58,954 nucleotides of DNA from Lachnospiraceae bacterium (GTDB taxonomy: Bacteria > Bacillota > Clostridia > Lachnospirales > Lachnospiraceae): NCBI GenBank assembly GCA_009780115.1, contig WRAQ01000018.1, positions 1 through 58,954 on the forward strand. Direction: 5' to 3'. The first letter of the stretch is position 1. Every line of letters starts with the position of its first letter. This document shows positions 9,265 through 17,841 of the stretch, in pieces. Under the pieces are notes generated by a model. That model had not been told where the DNA came from, searched no databases, and saw only the letters and a list, made by a program, of their open reading frames with translations. The translations under genes and the position numbers were made by a program.

Positions 9265-9579
9265 ATGTTGAAACATAAAAGAAAGTTTGCGTTATTACTT
9301 ATTTTGATATTTGTTCTATCGACATCACAAGTGGTTTGGGCAAATTCTTGCGACCCACGTTGCTGGGGACACATAGAATTTAAGGAATTTGAAAATCAAA
9401 CTAGAACAGGCACATGCATACATTGCGGAGTCACTACGGAGCGGCGCATTCGACAAGTTAGCTTCCATTATTGTCATGATAGGAATGTGGTTGAAATTAA
9501 GCGGTGGGTTTCTTATGGTTCGTGGAGTTCTTGGACACACCCTTGCAAGCAAAGTATTGAACTCTTTGAAATGCAATAG
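9265..9579 (+). CDS. Secreted six-cysteine peptide 1
   Basis: 104 residues from the ATG at 9265, chosen because GAAAGGAG lies at good spacing and the protein then has the same length as its neighbour. The signal peptide is clear (basic MLKHKRK, hydrophobic core, AxA-type cleavage near VVWA-NS at about residue 27). The mature part of about 77 residues has six cysteines at 29, 33, 51, 54, 70 and 94, including a CxxC (CIHC), and ends with a conserved YGSWSSWTHPCKQS block. I do not recognise the family. A folded, disulfide- or metal-stabilised extracellular peptide is likely. It is a tandem paralogue of the next gene, with no transporter or maturation enzyme adjacent. Confidence 0.75.
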   Translation: MLKHKRKFALLLILIFVLSTSQVVWANSCDPRCWGHIEFKEFENQTRTGTCIHCGVTTERRIRQVSFHYCHDRNVVEIKRWVSYGSWSSWTHPCKQSIELFEMQ

Positions 9580-9603
9580 GTTTAAAAAAAAGGAGGACCC
9601 ATT

Positions 9604-9918
9604 ATGCTGAAAAATAAACGTATATTGGCATTTTTTCTTGCCGTGATGCTAATAATATCAGTATCATTTGTTGCTTATGCTAATACTTGCGCCTCTTTCT
9701 GTAGACGTCATATAACAGTGAAAAATTATGAAACCCAAAATAGAGTTGGAACATGTATAAATTGTGGGAGAATGACAGAAGGACGTTTGAGAAGTGCTAC
9801 TACCAATATTTGCTATGATATAAATGCGAATAAACTTAAGGAATGGATTGATTATGGTTCGTGGACCGCATGGACACATCCTTGTAAGCAAAGTGCCTTG
9901 ATTCCAGAAACACAATAG
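9604..9918 (+). CDS. Secreted six-cysteine peptide 2
   Basis: 104 residues, aligning with peptide 1 end to end without gaps. The same six cysteine positions (29, 33, 51, 54, 70, 94) are kept, as are the GTCI-x-CG block and YGSW-x2-WTHPCKQS near the C-terminus, while most other positions differ. The signal peptide ends at VAYA-NT. The ribosome binding site AGGAGG with its CCCATT spacer resembles the AGGAGACCAATT of the first gene, so the duplication unit included the ribosome binding site. The gap between the genes is 24 nt, so they are cotranscribed. Function unknown; a two-component secreted peptide is one possibility. Confidence 0.75.
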   Translation: MLKNKRILAFFLAVMLIISVSFVAYANTCASFCRRHITVKNYETQNRVGTCINCGRMTEGRLRSATTNICYDINANKLKEWIDYGSWTAWTHPCKQSALIPETQ

Positions 9919-9986
9919 TGAAGAATATTGCTAAAATATTAACCTACATACCCCGCATATTTATGTGTCGATGAATGGAAGCTATC

Positions 9987-11270
9987 ATGAAAAAAATATT
10001 ACTTTTATTTTTAATCATTATATTTTTAACTGCTTGTACAAAGTTGCAAAACGAAGAAAATATTTCGTATAAGGAAGAGATATTTCCGGGGCTTAATTAT
10101 AATAAAGAAACACTAGTGCTAGGCCTTTATCCCACTATATATAATCAACTTAAAAGTGCAATTTTTGATTTTAACAATACTAACTTATTTTATATGATTG
10201 AGATAAAGGAATACGAAAATTCAAATCAATTGAATATAGACATCATCAGTGGTAAAACTCCGGATATCATTCTAATGCCGCCTTATTTTATGATGGATAT
10301 TTATGCTGATAGAGGCGTGTTTACAGACCTTTATCCATTGCTTGATAACGATTTAACTATTGATAGGGCGGATTTACAAGAAAACATCCTCAAGGCTTAT
10401 GAAATAAATGGACAACTTCTGGGAATGCCGATTAATTATGTTATTGATACGCTTATCTTAACCCACTCACAAATTGGTGAAATGTATTCTTGGAATTTGG
10501 ATGAAATGATTGAGTTTGTCAATAAGCAACTGCCAGAGAGTAAAATTTTTCAAAATCATAATAAATCGGCGATATTTGATATTTGTCTAAAGACTAATGG
10601 GGACGTCCTAATAGATTGGGGCGATGACGGTACTTTTAATCGTGATTTGTTCCTTGAAATCCTTAATTTTTCCAATCAATTTACATCTGATTATCTTTAT
10701 GCCGAGGGGAATAATATCTTTGACAAAATTAAGGACAAACAAGTACAGTTTAATGAGCGTAGTATTGGGTCGGTAATTTTTCTTCAATTATTGCAACAGG
10801 AATTTGGTGAGCCAATTATTTTTCTTGGTTATCCAACGGAGGTGGGTAGTGGTAACATCGCAAACTCAGGAATATTATTAGCAATAAGCCAAGATTGTAC
10901 CAATCATCAAGCGGCATGGTCTTTTATCAGTAGTATGCTAACCGAAGAGTTCCAAAATTCGAGTAGTAATTCACTTGTTTTACCCATTAGGAAAAGTGCT
11001 ATAGAATTACATTTAAGAGGGATAAGAGAAGGTTCTTGGGCAATAACCGGAACTGATATTGAATTTGAGCTTTACCCCGCCACAGAAGATGAACAGCAAC
11101 AACTACGGGATTTAATAAACAGCGTTACAAAAACACGCAGTTGGGATGCGCGGATTGAAGATATATTACGGGAAGAAGCGCAATCATTTTTGACCGGGTT
11201 AAAATCTGCTGAAGAAGCTGCCGATATTGCCGCCAACCGGATTGAGATTTATTTAAACGAATTTAGGTAA
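9987..11270 (+). CDS. Extracellular solute-binding lipoprotein (family 1-like), orphan
   Basis: 427 residues from the ATG at 9987. It has a lipoprotein signal: MKKILLLFLIIIFLTAC, Cys17. The mature protein reads like an ABC-importer family 1 (sugar-type) binding protein: an N-terminal lobe (ETLVLGLYPTIYNQLKSAI, then TPDIILMPPYFMMDIYADRGVFTDLYPLL), a hinge segment (MPINYVIDTLILTHSQIGEMY) and C-terminal helices. No permease or ATPase gene is adjacent, so it is either a scavenging component for a distant transporter or has another extracytoplasmic role. It is 68 nt downstream of the Cys-rich peptides and may be cotranscribed with them. The ligand cannot be read from the sequence. Confidence 0.8.
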   Translation: MKKILLLFLIIIFLTACTKLQNEENISYKEEIFPGLNYNKETLVLGLYPTIYNQLKSAIFDFNNTNLFYMIEIKEYENSNQLNIDIISGKTPDIILMPPYFMMDIYADRGVFTDLYPLLDNDLTIDRADLQENILKAYEINGQLLGMPINYVIDTLILTHSQIGEMYSWNLDEMIEFVNKQLPESKIFQNHNKSAIFDICLKTNGDVLIDWGDDGTFNRDLFLEILNFSNQFTSDYLYAEGNNIFDKIKDKQVQFNERSIGSVIFLQLLQQEFGEPIIFLGYPTEVGSGNIANSGILLAISQDCTNHQAAWSFISSMLTEEFQNSSSNSLVLPIRKSAIELHLRGIREGSWAITGTDIEFELYPATEDEQQQLRDLINSVTKTRSWDARIEDILREEAQSFLTGLKSAEEAADIAANRIEIYLNEFR

Positions 11271-11275
11271 AATCC

Positions 11276-11303
11276 TTGACTACCTGGAATATTGTGTTAT
11301 AAT
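11276..11303 (+). promoter_or_regulatory. Sigma-A promoter of rpsU
   Basis: The -35 TTGACT (11276-11281), a 16-nt spacer and a perfect -10 TATAAT (11298-11303). The -35 begins 6 nt past the stop of the upstream lipoprotein gene. Predicted transcript start is near 11310, giving a leader of about 58 nt. Confidence 0.85.
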
Positions 11304-11367
11304 CACTAGTGGAAGTGAAATAACCCAAACAGTCGTGAGATTTTGGGGCTGAAGGGAGGGTTGGAAA

Positions 11368-11544
11368 ATGTCAAGTGTTATCGTAAAAGAGAATGAAACT
11401 TTAGATAGTGCCTTACGCCGCTTTAAAAGAAGTTGCGCAAAAGCTGGTATCCAGCAGGAAATCAGGAAGCGTGAGCATTACGAAAAACCGAGTGTCAGAC
11501 GGAAAAAGAAGTCTGAAGCTGCTAGAAAGCGCAAGTTTAACTGA
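11368..11544 (+). CDS. rpsU: 30S ribosomal protein S21
   Basis: A 58-residue protein. It begins [19 protein letters not shown] and continues [22 protein letters not shown], then ends in a very basic [12 protein letters not shown] tail; this is the canonical S21 sequence. S21 sits at the small-subunit platform near the anti-Shine-Dalgarno region and helps initiation. The ATG follows GGGAGGG. The gene has its own strong promoter and a terminator directly behind it, so it is monocistronic here. In Firmicutes rpsU often sits next to yqeY or dnaG-type genes; here it stands between accessory genes. Confidence 0.96.
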   Translation: MSSVIVKENETLDSALRRFKRSCAKAGIQQEIRKREHYEKPSVRRKKKSEAARKRKFN

Positions 11545-11561
11545 TGAAAATCTCAAATCTT

Positions 11562-11596
11562 GCAGGGCCGCAACCGTACAGTGCGGTCCTTTTTTG
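11562..11596 (+). terminator. Rho-independent terminator of rpsU
   Basis: AGGGCCGCA pairs with TGCGGTCCT (9 bp including one G-T), loop ACCGTACAG, followed by a run of six T. It starts about 20 nt after the rpsU stop. Confidence 0.9.
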
Positions 11597-11767
11597 TACT
11601 TAAATGCTATCTTTTTTTTGGAAAAGAGTAAAAATTTCATTTTTTTAGTCACGAGATGATTAAGCGGGGAAAAAACACAAAAGGAAAAGAGAACTATCAT
11701 CCTTGTTTTTTCAATAACTTTGAATTAAAATGTAACAAACCAGTTAAATTTTAGAAAGGCGGGAAAT

Positions 11768-12586
11768 ATGTTGAAATTTCTGCAAATACTTGGCATAGTA
11801 ATTGCCGCAGTCATTATTATTATTTTAGGAGTGGTGGGTAGTATGAGATACAATTACACAAAATTAATTAAAGAAATATGCGATTACCTTGAAGTCAAAT
11901 ATGGAGGGAGGTATGTCGTTACTCGACTTATTTCAGACAGAGGGGAGGGTATACCGAGCAAGGCTTTCATCCACCCTGAGGGCAACGAAACAGAATGGTT
12001 TGTTGTCCGTATTTATACTGACGATGATACCGGAATCCGTGAGTTCAGCGATGGTTATGCATTCCTATTTGTAGAGAAAGAGATTTTTCCGGAATACCAG
12101 CCGTTTATTGCAGCGGCTGAACCAAATGCTAAGATAGCATTACATATTGATAATTCATCTCAAGTAACAAGTGGGGATTATGACAGGGATGTTTCGTTTG
12201 ACGGCCTTATTGAGAACGAGCGAGCTTTTGTCATAAATATCAAGATATTTGTAAGTGATGATTTATTAACTGAAAAAGAAGCTTTTTTTGAAAAAATGAG
12301 CTGGGTGATGACTGAATCACCGCGCAAAAATGCTATTCATAAATATATGATAATATTTATAAAGGAATATGAATTTGTTGATTTTGATGTACAAAAACAC
12401 AAAGGCTCTGGATTTTCAACAGCTTTTAAGGAACTTGATGAAATAATGGCATATACATATGTAAATCACACACAAAATAAGGAACAATCAGAAATTTATG
12501 ATATTTTGATGGAAAGTTTCAGAGATGTTTCAAATTTTAGCATAGGGAATCTGCTTAATCAGATAAGGGGTGAAGGTAATGAATGA
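11768..12586 (+). CDS. Membrane-anchored protein of unknown function, partner of the lipase-like gene
   Basis: 272 residues, preceded by GAAAGGCGGG. The N-terminus is a single strong membrane helix (about residues 4-26, [20 protein letters not shown]). The remaining 245 or so residues are soluble and acidic, with mixed alpha/beta character and no motif I recognise (for example [22 protein letters not shown], then [16 protein letters not shown]). Topology depends on the positive-inside rule: the N-terminus is short and the segment after the helix carries R and K, so the orientation is uncertain. The stop overlaps the start of the next gene by 8 nt (ATGAATGA), indicating translational coupling. 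It could be an anchor, chaperone or protective partner for that protein; this is inference from context only. Confidence 0.65.
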   Translation: MLKFLQILGIVIAAVIIIILGVVGSMRYNYTKLIKEICDYLEVKYGGRYVVTRLISDRGEGIPSKAFIHPEGNETEWFVVRIYTDDDTGIREFSDGYAFLFVEKEIFPEYQPFIAAAEPNAKIALHIDNSSQVTSGDYDRDVSFDGLIENERAFVINIKIFVSDDLLTEKEAFFEKMSWVMTESPRKNAIHKYMIIFIKEYEFVDFDVQKHKGSGFSTAFKELDEIMAYTYVNHTQNKEQSEIYDILMESFRDVSNFSIGNLLNQIRGEGNE

Positions 12587-13928
12587 TTCCCAGATGGCAT
12601 TGTTGAGCAAATTTGCTTATTTAGACATGCCGATAGAAGATATAAAGGAAGGCACTACAATGCTGGAATTGGTTGAATATTGCAGCAAGCTTTCAGAAAA
12701 AGAATTAAAGGATTTAGGTGTCAAAAAGAAACAATTCGACCTTGTCTTTGATGCAATAAAAAATGACCCTATTTTAAGTAGTTTAACGATTGCGAAATTT
12801 GAAAGTAAAAAAGATAAAGATGACTCAGGATTTACAGCATATTCCTTTGTAACTCCAGAAAATAAAGCAATAGTTGCTATTCGGGGTACAGATGATGTTA
12901 CAGTTATTAGTTTACTAACTGGTTCGGCTCCGGGTACTAATTCGGCCCTTTCTTCAAAAGATTTATTGTTAACGGCACAGCAAAAGGATATGTTAGTTTT
13001 TATTGAGGAAAATGTTATCGGTAAGGGATATATAAAAATCTCGGTAACAGGACACTCACAAGCTGGCCAATTAAGCCAAACGGCTACGGTTTTATTTGAT
13101 GAAATCAAAAATTGTATAGTTTTTAATACCATTGGCTTTAATGATGAATTTTTGGAAAAATATAAAGATGAAATCAATAAAAATAGTGGCAAAATAACAT
13201 CATACAAGGCTAATTGGGACGGGGTTGTTGGAAGAAAAGGGGTTTTCAATTCGGCGTATGGTGTTGCTCAAGGGGATCTTCTGGGAGCAAATGTCATATG
13301 GGGCAACGATATGGAAGGGGGCAAAGTAACAGGCCATCCGATGTTTAATTGGGTTACATATTTTGATGAACAAGGATTTTATAACAGGTCATCTGAAAAT
13401 GATAATCATGATTTCCCTATTGCTGGTATTATAGCTGCCATATCCGCAATCGCAGAAGGTATTAAACAGATGATGAAAGGTGTTAGTGCAGCGGTTAGCT
13501 CAATTATCATACCGGTTTTTAATGGTATAATTAGCGTTGTTAATTTGGTGATTAATCTTGTAATAGGGATTATAAACGAAATGGGCAGGGTTGCAAAGAG
13601 TGTCGGGGGGTTAATTGGACAGCAATGGGGCTGGCACTTTGATGTGCCCCCTATCTCAAAGATTCAACCATCACCCTTTTCTTCCTTTGCAACCGGCGGT
13701 TTCCCTTCCCCAGGCCAATACTTCCTTGCCCGCGAGGCCGGCCCCGAGCTTGTTGGTACATTAAATGGCTGTACCGCAGTTGTTAATAATGGCCAAATCG
13801 TTGAAGCAGTAAAAATAGGGGTTTATAGGGCATTTTTATCAGCGTTAACAGAAAATAACTCAAAAGGTCCGGCTATTGCCAGAGTTTTTCTTGACGGTAA
13901 ACAAATTGCTTTCGCAGAGCAAGTATAA
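12579..13928 (+). CDS. Lipase-like alpha/beta hydrolase fused to a phage tape-measure-type C-terminus
   Basis: 449 residues from the ATG at 12579 (AGGGG at 8 nt; a GTG at 12570 is possible but badly spaced). Residues 1 to about 265 resemble the Mbeg1-like/DUF2974 lipase family: the IVAIRGTDD strand, then VTGHSQAGQ with the nucleophile Ser at about 160, and candidate Asp (about 214) and His (about 253, TGHPMF). GHSQAG replaces the usual GHSLGG. Residues 280-340 are hydrophobic and resemble tape-measure membrane segments. The C-terminus reads [20 protein letters not shown], then ELVG, TAVVNN and QIVEAV, a motif familiar from the end of phage tail tape-measure proteins. No other phage gene is nearby. 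A secreted or tail-like effector is possible. The catalytic triad is inferred, not proven. Confidence 0.6.
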   Translation: MNDSQMALLSKFAYLDMPIEDIKEGTTMLELVEYCSKLSEKELKDLGVKKKQFDLVFDAIKNDPILSSLTIAKFESKKDKDDSGFTAYSFVTPENKAIVAIRGTDDVTVISLLTGSAPGTNSALSSKDLLLTAQQKDMLVFIEENVIGKGYIKISVTGHSQAGQLSQTATVLFDEIKNCIVFNTIGFNDEFLEKYKDEINKNSGKITSYKANWDGVVGRKGVFNSAYGVAQGDLLGANVIWGNDMEGGKVTGHPMFNWVTYFDEQGFYNRSSENDNHDFPIAGIIAAISAIAEGIKQMMKGVSAAVSSIIIPVFNGIISVVNLVINLVIGIINEMGRVAKSVGGLIGQQWGWHFDVPPISKIQPSPFSSFATGGFPSPGQYFLAREAGPELVGTLNGCTAVVNNGQIVEAVKIGVYRAFLSALTENNSKGPAIARVFLDGKQIAFAEQV

Positions 13929-14022
13929 TCGTAAAAAACAGTCATGCGAAAATTTGTGTACTTGCATTATTTGTCTCAAAAACGCATAGGTATTGTTAAA
14001 GAACGCACATTTAGGAGCTGAT

Positions 14023-15210
14023 ATGAGACTATTTTTGCGGAAAACCGCGATTGTTTTCCTTAGTTTAATCTTAATTTTAACTCCCTGCTTCCCGGCAAAT
14101 GCCCAGACCGGAAAAGAATCCGGCATCGCACCAATAAAAGAAACGCCCTCATACATATTGATTGAAGCCCAGACCGGGCAGGTAATCGCCGAACTAAATG
14201 CTAATGAACGTTTAGCACCGGCTAGTATCACCAAGATTATGACCCTGTTGATTATTTTTGATTTTATTGATAAAGGGCGGGTTAAACTTGAGCATGAAAT
14301 CATCACAAGTGCTTATGCCAAATCAATGGGTGGTTCGCAAGTATTTCTTGAGGAAGGTGAAATTCAAACTCTTGAAACATTAATCAAGTGTATTGCAGTT
14401 GCTTCCGGTAATGATGCCAGTGTTGCCGTAGCCGAGCATATTGCCGGAAGTGAGGCGGAATTTGTTAAGCTGATGAATGAGCGGGCCCGGGAATTGGGAA
14501 TGAGAGATACCAATTTCACCGACTCAAGCGGCCTTACTGATGATGATAATCATTATATGAGTGCAAAAGACGTCGCAACTGTTTCACGCGAATTAATTAC
14601 GAAATATCCGGAAGTACTTGAGTATACACAAATTTGGATGGAAGATATCATCCACAATACTGTCCAAGGTTCATCAGTATTCACTTTATCCAGTACAAAT
14701 AAACTACTGCGAATGTATGAGTGGGCGACTGGATTAAAAACCGGATCAACTTCGAAAGCAAAATTCTGCCTTTCGGCAACGGCAAGCCGTGATGGTATTG
14801 ATTTGATAGCTGTAATTATGGCTGCCCCCAGCGGTAAAACACGGTTTGAAGAAGCAATGGCTTTGCTCAATTATGGTTACACAGTTTCACAATTATTTGA
14901 AGACAAAAACGAGGATGCCTTGCCGGTTTTGCCGATCCGCGGCAGTGTAGAAGATTATGTGGAAATTGAATATCAAGGCCCGTTTAAATATCTTGATATC
15001 AAGGGAAGTGATTTAACCCAGATTGAAAAGGTAATAAATTTGCCGGGAAAATTGACTGCGCCGGTCAATAAAGGTGATGCGATAGGTGAAGCTGTTTATC
15101 GTCTTAATGGTGAACGGGTCGGAAGTGTTTCGATATTTTCGGCAATGACAGTTGAAAAAGCGGGTTATATTGACTATTTAGGTAAAGCATTCCGGTTATT
15201 ATTAGTATAA
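14023..15210 (+). CDS. D-alanyl-D-alanine carboxypeptidase (DacF/DacA-type PBP)
   Basis: Removes the terminal D-Ala from peptidoglycan stem peptides outside the membrane. From the ATG at 14023 (AGGAG at 5 nt) it has 395 residues with a signal peptide ending near residue 27 (PANA-QT). The three serine-peptidase motifs are S68-x-x-K71 (SITK), S128-G-N130 and K239-T-G241. The C-terminal beta domain (DUF/PBP5_C type) runs from about residue 300. Length and motif spacing fit DacF/DacA; which of them cannot be decided here, although DacF would suit a spore former. Its terminator has been invaded by the MITE-like element. Confidence 0.93.
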   Translation: MRLFLRKTAIVFLSLILILTPCFPANAQTGKESGIAPIKETPSYILIEAQTGQVIAELNANERLAPASITKIMTLLIIFDFIDKGRVKLEHEIITSAYAKSMGGSQVFLEEGEIQTLETLIKCIAVASGNDASVAVAEHIAGSEAEFVKLMNERARELGMRDTNFTDSSGLTDDDNHYMSAKDVATVSRELITKYPEVLEYTQIWMEDIIHNTVQGSSVFTLSSTNKLLRMYEWATGLKTGSTSKAKFCLSATASRDGIDLIAVIMAAPSGKTRFEEAMALLNYGYTVSQLFEDKNEDALPVLPIRGSVEDYVEIEYQGPFKYLDIKGSDLTQIEKVINLPGKLTAPVNKGDAIGEAVYRLNGERVGSVSIFSAMTVEKAGYIDYLGKAFRLLLV

Positions 15211-15214
15211 AAAC

Positions 15215-15373
15215 GAAGCGATAGTTACTGTTCAGATGTCACTATTCCGCGAGGTGTTTTGCTCGTATTTTGCGCAAAATCCCGAGTTGTGATAGCGCCA
15301 AATCGCGTTTTTTGCGATTTGTGTGCACATTTGTTGCTGTTTACGGCTTGCCGTGAACAGTAACGAAGCGATA
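15215..15373. mobile_element. MITE-like element with 9-bp (up to 12-bp) target duplication, inside a terminator
   Basis: Terminal inverted repeats GTTACTGTTCA (15224-15234) and TGAACAGTAAC (15354-15364) bound a 141-bp non-coding element rich in internal hairpins (for example AAATCGC/GCGATTT at 15299-15320). It is flanked by direct repeats GAAGCGATA (15215-15223 and 15365-15373), extended to AACGAAGCGATA if the inverted-repeat end is counted. The duplicated sequence is part of the carboxypeptidase terminator hairpin. No transposase is in the window. Confidence 0.75.
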
Positions 15374-15397
15374 TTTTAAGCCATCAAAACTTCGTTT
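15362..15397 (+). terminator. Terminator-like hairpin of the carboxypeptidase gene, displaced by the MITE
   Basis: AACGAAG (15362-15368) pairs with CTTCGTT (15390-15396). The 5' arm also exists as a second copy at 15212 because of the target duplication, so the hairpin still forms but about 150 nt further from the stop codon than before the insertion. The same arms (AAACGAAG/CTTCGTTT) recur at 38265-38325. Confidence 0.5.
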
Positions 15398-15467
15398 CGG
15401 GGTTGTCGAATTAGAAAAAATAGGTTAAAATGATATTCAGTAGATTATAGAATCATGGGAGTTATAT

Positions 15468-16370
15468 ATGGGGCAGATTTTAGAATCGCTGGATTTTTCA
15501 GAAGTGAGAATCGCAGACTTTACGGCGGAGATTATCTTTATCCTGATTGCTTTGCTCGTAATTAGCCTACTGGTTATTTGCATCCGCGATATTAACCGCT
15601 TCGTTATCCGCGAATATTATTTTTGTGCGACCGGCCTTAAGAAAAATGCTAAATTATTATTGATTACCGATATGCACAATAAGCAATATGGCCGTAATAA
15701 TCAAGTTTTATGGAATGCAATTGATTTGATAGCGCCGGACCTTATTTTGATTGCCGGGGATATGATTACTGCCGGCAAATATGACAATACCCCGGCTTAT
15801 GAATTTTTACGCCTGATTTCATCAAAGTATCCGGTTTATTATGCAAATGGCAACCATGAAAACCGTTTGACTTTGCTTGCGGGGCAATATGCCCCGGTGG
15901 CAGATGAGTATGAACAGGCGCTTTCGGAGTTACCGGTTAAACGGCTGCGGAATGAACATGAGCATCTTGCCGATGTGAATCTGAATATTTACGGACTTGA
16001 TCTTGAGAATGATTTTTTCAAACGGTTTGCCAAAAATGAGTTAACTGTTGAATATCTGGATGAAAAAATTGGTACACCGTCAGAGAAAGCCGTAAATCTA
16101 TTAATTGCCCACAATCCGGAATTTTTTCCGGTTTATGCTGATTGGGGTGCCGATTTGGTCGTTTCCGGCCATTTGCATGGCGGTATTGTCAAATTGCCGT
16201 TATTAGGCGGTTTGATTTCACCGCGTTTCCGGCTTTTCCCGAAGTATGACGGCGGCTTATTTACGGAAAAAAAATCAACGATGATAATCAGCCGCGGGCT
16301 TGGGAGCCATATTTTACCGTTACGTATTTTTAATCCAGGCGAGCTGGTTGTTATACATATGCGCCATTAG
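15468..16370 (+). CDS. Membrane-anchored calcineurin-like metallophosphoesterase
   Basis: 300 residues; the start ATG follows GGGAG. One N-terminal membrane helix (about residues 22-42, IIFILIALLVISLLVICI). The catalytic domain has the metal-binding blocks DMHN (the usual D-x-H), AGDMIT (GD-x2), GNHE, AHNPEF and GHLHGG, in order and spacing. This matches the YkuE/PhoD-like group of dinuclear metallophosphoesterases; substrate unknown, with membrane-lipid or cell-wall phosphoesters plausible. deoC starts 12 nt downstream after an AGGAGG, so these genes are probably cotranscribed. Confidence 0.9.
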   Translation: MGQILESLDFSEVRIADFTAEIIFILIALLVISLLVICIRDINRFVIREYYFCATGLKKNAKLLLITDMHNKQYGRNNQVLWNAIDLIAPDLILIAGDMITAGKYDNTPAYEFLRLISSKYPVYYANGNHENRLTLLAGQYAPVADEYEQALSELPVKRLRNEHEHLADVNLNIYGLDLENDFFKRFAKNELTVEYLDEKIGTPSEKAVNLLIAHNPEFFPVYADWGADLVVSGHLHGGIVKLPLLGGLISPRFRLFPKYDGGLFTEKKSTMIISRGLGSHILPLRIFNPGELVVIHMRH

Positions 16371-16382
16371 GAGGGACTAAAG

Positions 16383-17030
16383 ATGAACAAAATTAATACG
16401 AAATTATTTGATCATACAATATTGGCGGCCGATGCTACCGAAGAAGAGGTAGCCAAGGTTTGTGCCGAAGCGGTTGAACATGGTTTTATGACCGTCTGTG
16501 TTAATAGTTTTTATGTCAATTTTGCCAATGAGAAGTTAATGGGAAGTGATGTAAAAGTCTGCGCAGTTGTCGGTTTCCCTCTGGGGAAAATGATGACGGC
16601 CGCTAAGTGCAGTGAGGCAAGGCTTGCGATAAAATATGGTGCTTCGGAAATAGATATGGTAATAAATATCGGCGCCCTTAAAGGTAAAAGATATAGTATT
16701 GTCCACGATGATATCAAACAAGTTAAAAAAACCTGCGGCAGAAATATTATCCTAAAGGTAATCATTGAAACCTGCCTTCTCACCGATGAAGAAAAAAGAA
16801 TTGCCTGCCGTTTAGCGGAAGAAGCAGGCGCAGATTTCGTCAAAACCTCGACTGGTTTTTCAACCGGCGGGGCTACCGAAACAGATATACTGTTAATGCA
16901 CGATGAAATCGGCGACCGGATGGGTATCAAAGCCTCCGGAGGTATCCGGACCCGTGAAGATGCTGAAAAAATGCTTGCCGCCGGTGCAACCCGTTTAGGG
17001 ACAAGCCGTACGGTTGAGATTGTGAGTTAA
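16383..17030 (+). CDS. deoC: Deoxyribose-phosphate aldolase
   Basis: Cleaves 2-deoxyribose 5-phosphate to glyceraldehyde 3-phosphate and acetaldehyde in deoxynucleoside breakdown. 215 residues, normal length. The Schiff-base lysine is K154 in DFVKTSTGFS. The catalytic region DMVINIGALK and the phosphate-binding C-terminal GIRTREDAEKMLAAGATRLGTS are present. Its product chain links with the phosphorylase and cytidine deaminase at 33.7-35 kb, although those lie far away. It starts 12 nt after the phosphoesterase and ends 1 nt before scpA, so it sits in an operon. Confidence 0.97.
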   Translation: MNKINTKLFDHTILAADATEEEVAKVCAEAVEHGFMTVCVNSFYVNFANEKLMGSDVKVCAVVGFPLGKMMTAAKCSEARLAIKYGASEIDMVINIGALKGKRYSIVHDDIKQVKKTCGRNIILKVIIETCLLTDEEKRIACRLAEEAGADFVKTSTGFSTGGATETDILLMHDEIGDRMGIKASGGIRTREDAEKMLAAGATRLGTSRTVEIVS

Positions 17031-17031
17031 A

Positions 17032-17841
17032 ATGGCATTACAGGTAAAACTACAGGTCTTCGAGGGGCCCCTCGACCTCCTTTTGCATCTTATTGAGAAA
17101 AATAAAGTTGATATCTACGATATCCCTATCGTTTTGATTACCGAGCAATATCTGGAATATATCCGCCATCTTGAAAACGAAGACATGAATCTAATGAGCG
17201 AGTTCCTGGTAATGGCCGCGACCTTGCTTGATATTAAATGCCGGATGCTGCTTCCGCCGGAAGAAAACGAAGATGGCGAAGAGGAAGACCCCCGTGCCGA
17301 ACTGGTTCAGAAACTGCTTGAGTTCAAGATGTACAAATATATGTCTGCGGAGCTAAGGGACCGCCAGCTTGATGCCCGCCGCAACTTGTTCAAAGTATCA
17401 TCATTACCCGACGAAGTCCGTAATTACCGTGAACCGTTAGATTATGATGAACTTATTGGTGATGCTACTTTATCCAAATTGCATGAACTTTTTAAAAATA
17501 TGTTAAAACGTCAGGTGGACAAAATTGACCCGATCCGTTCAACTTTCAGCGAGGTTGAAAAGGATGAAATCAATATGGAACAAAAAATGTCTTACGTTGA
17601 AGCATACTTGGAAGAACACACAAAATTCAGTTTCGTTTGCTTGTTGGAACGCCAAAAGAGCAAAATGGAAATCATCGTTACCTTTCTTGTCATACTTGAA
17701 TTAATGAAGCTTGGGCGGATTATTATCCGGCAGGATGAATTAAAAGACGATATTATCATTGAAAAAGCAAAGAGCAAAAAAGTGTCGCCCGGCGGCGAAC
17801 TTTCGAAGCTTGCGAAAGGCCATATTAATGGAACGAAATGA
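17032..17841 (+). CDS. scpA: Segregation and condensation protein A
   Basis: ScpA is the kleisin subunit that bridges the SMC ATPase heads. 269 residues. The N-terminus has the signature LQVFEGPLDLLLHLIEKNK-type helix followed by DIYDIPI; the middle is acidic (EENEDGEEEDPRAELVQKLLEFK), and the C-terminal winged helix ends near SKMEIIVTFLVILELMKLG. The start is 1 nt after the deoC stop, within AGTTAAAATGG. scpB overlaps the end by 14 nt, the usual coupled arrangement. Confidence 0.97.
   Translation: MALQVKLQVFEGPLDLLLHLIEKNKVDIYDIPIVLITEQYLEYIRHLENEDMNLMSEFLVMAATLLDIKCRMLLPPEENEDGEEEDPRAELVQKLLEFKMYKYMSAELRDRQLDARRNLFKVSSLPDEVRNYREPLDYDELIGDATLSKLHELFKNMLKRQVDKIDPIRSTFSEVEKDEINMEQKMSYVEAYLEEHTKFSFVCLLERQKSKMEIIVTFLVILELMKLGRIIIRQDELKDDIIIEKAKSKKVSPGGELSKLAKGHINGTK

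Noticed and set aside
9105-9374. Minus-strand frame overlapping the Cys-rich peptide 1 promoter
   Set aside because: It covers the promoter and signal-peptide region of a better-supported gene and has no ribosome binding site.
12579-13928. Prophage remnant
   Set aside because: Only the C-terminal motif is phage-like; no integrase, capsid, portal, tail or lysis gene or attachment site flanks it.
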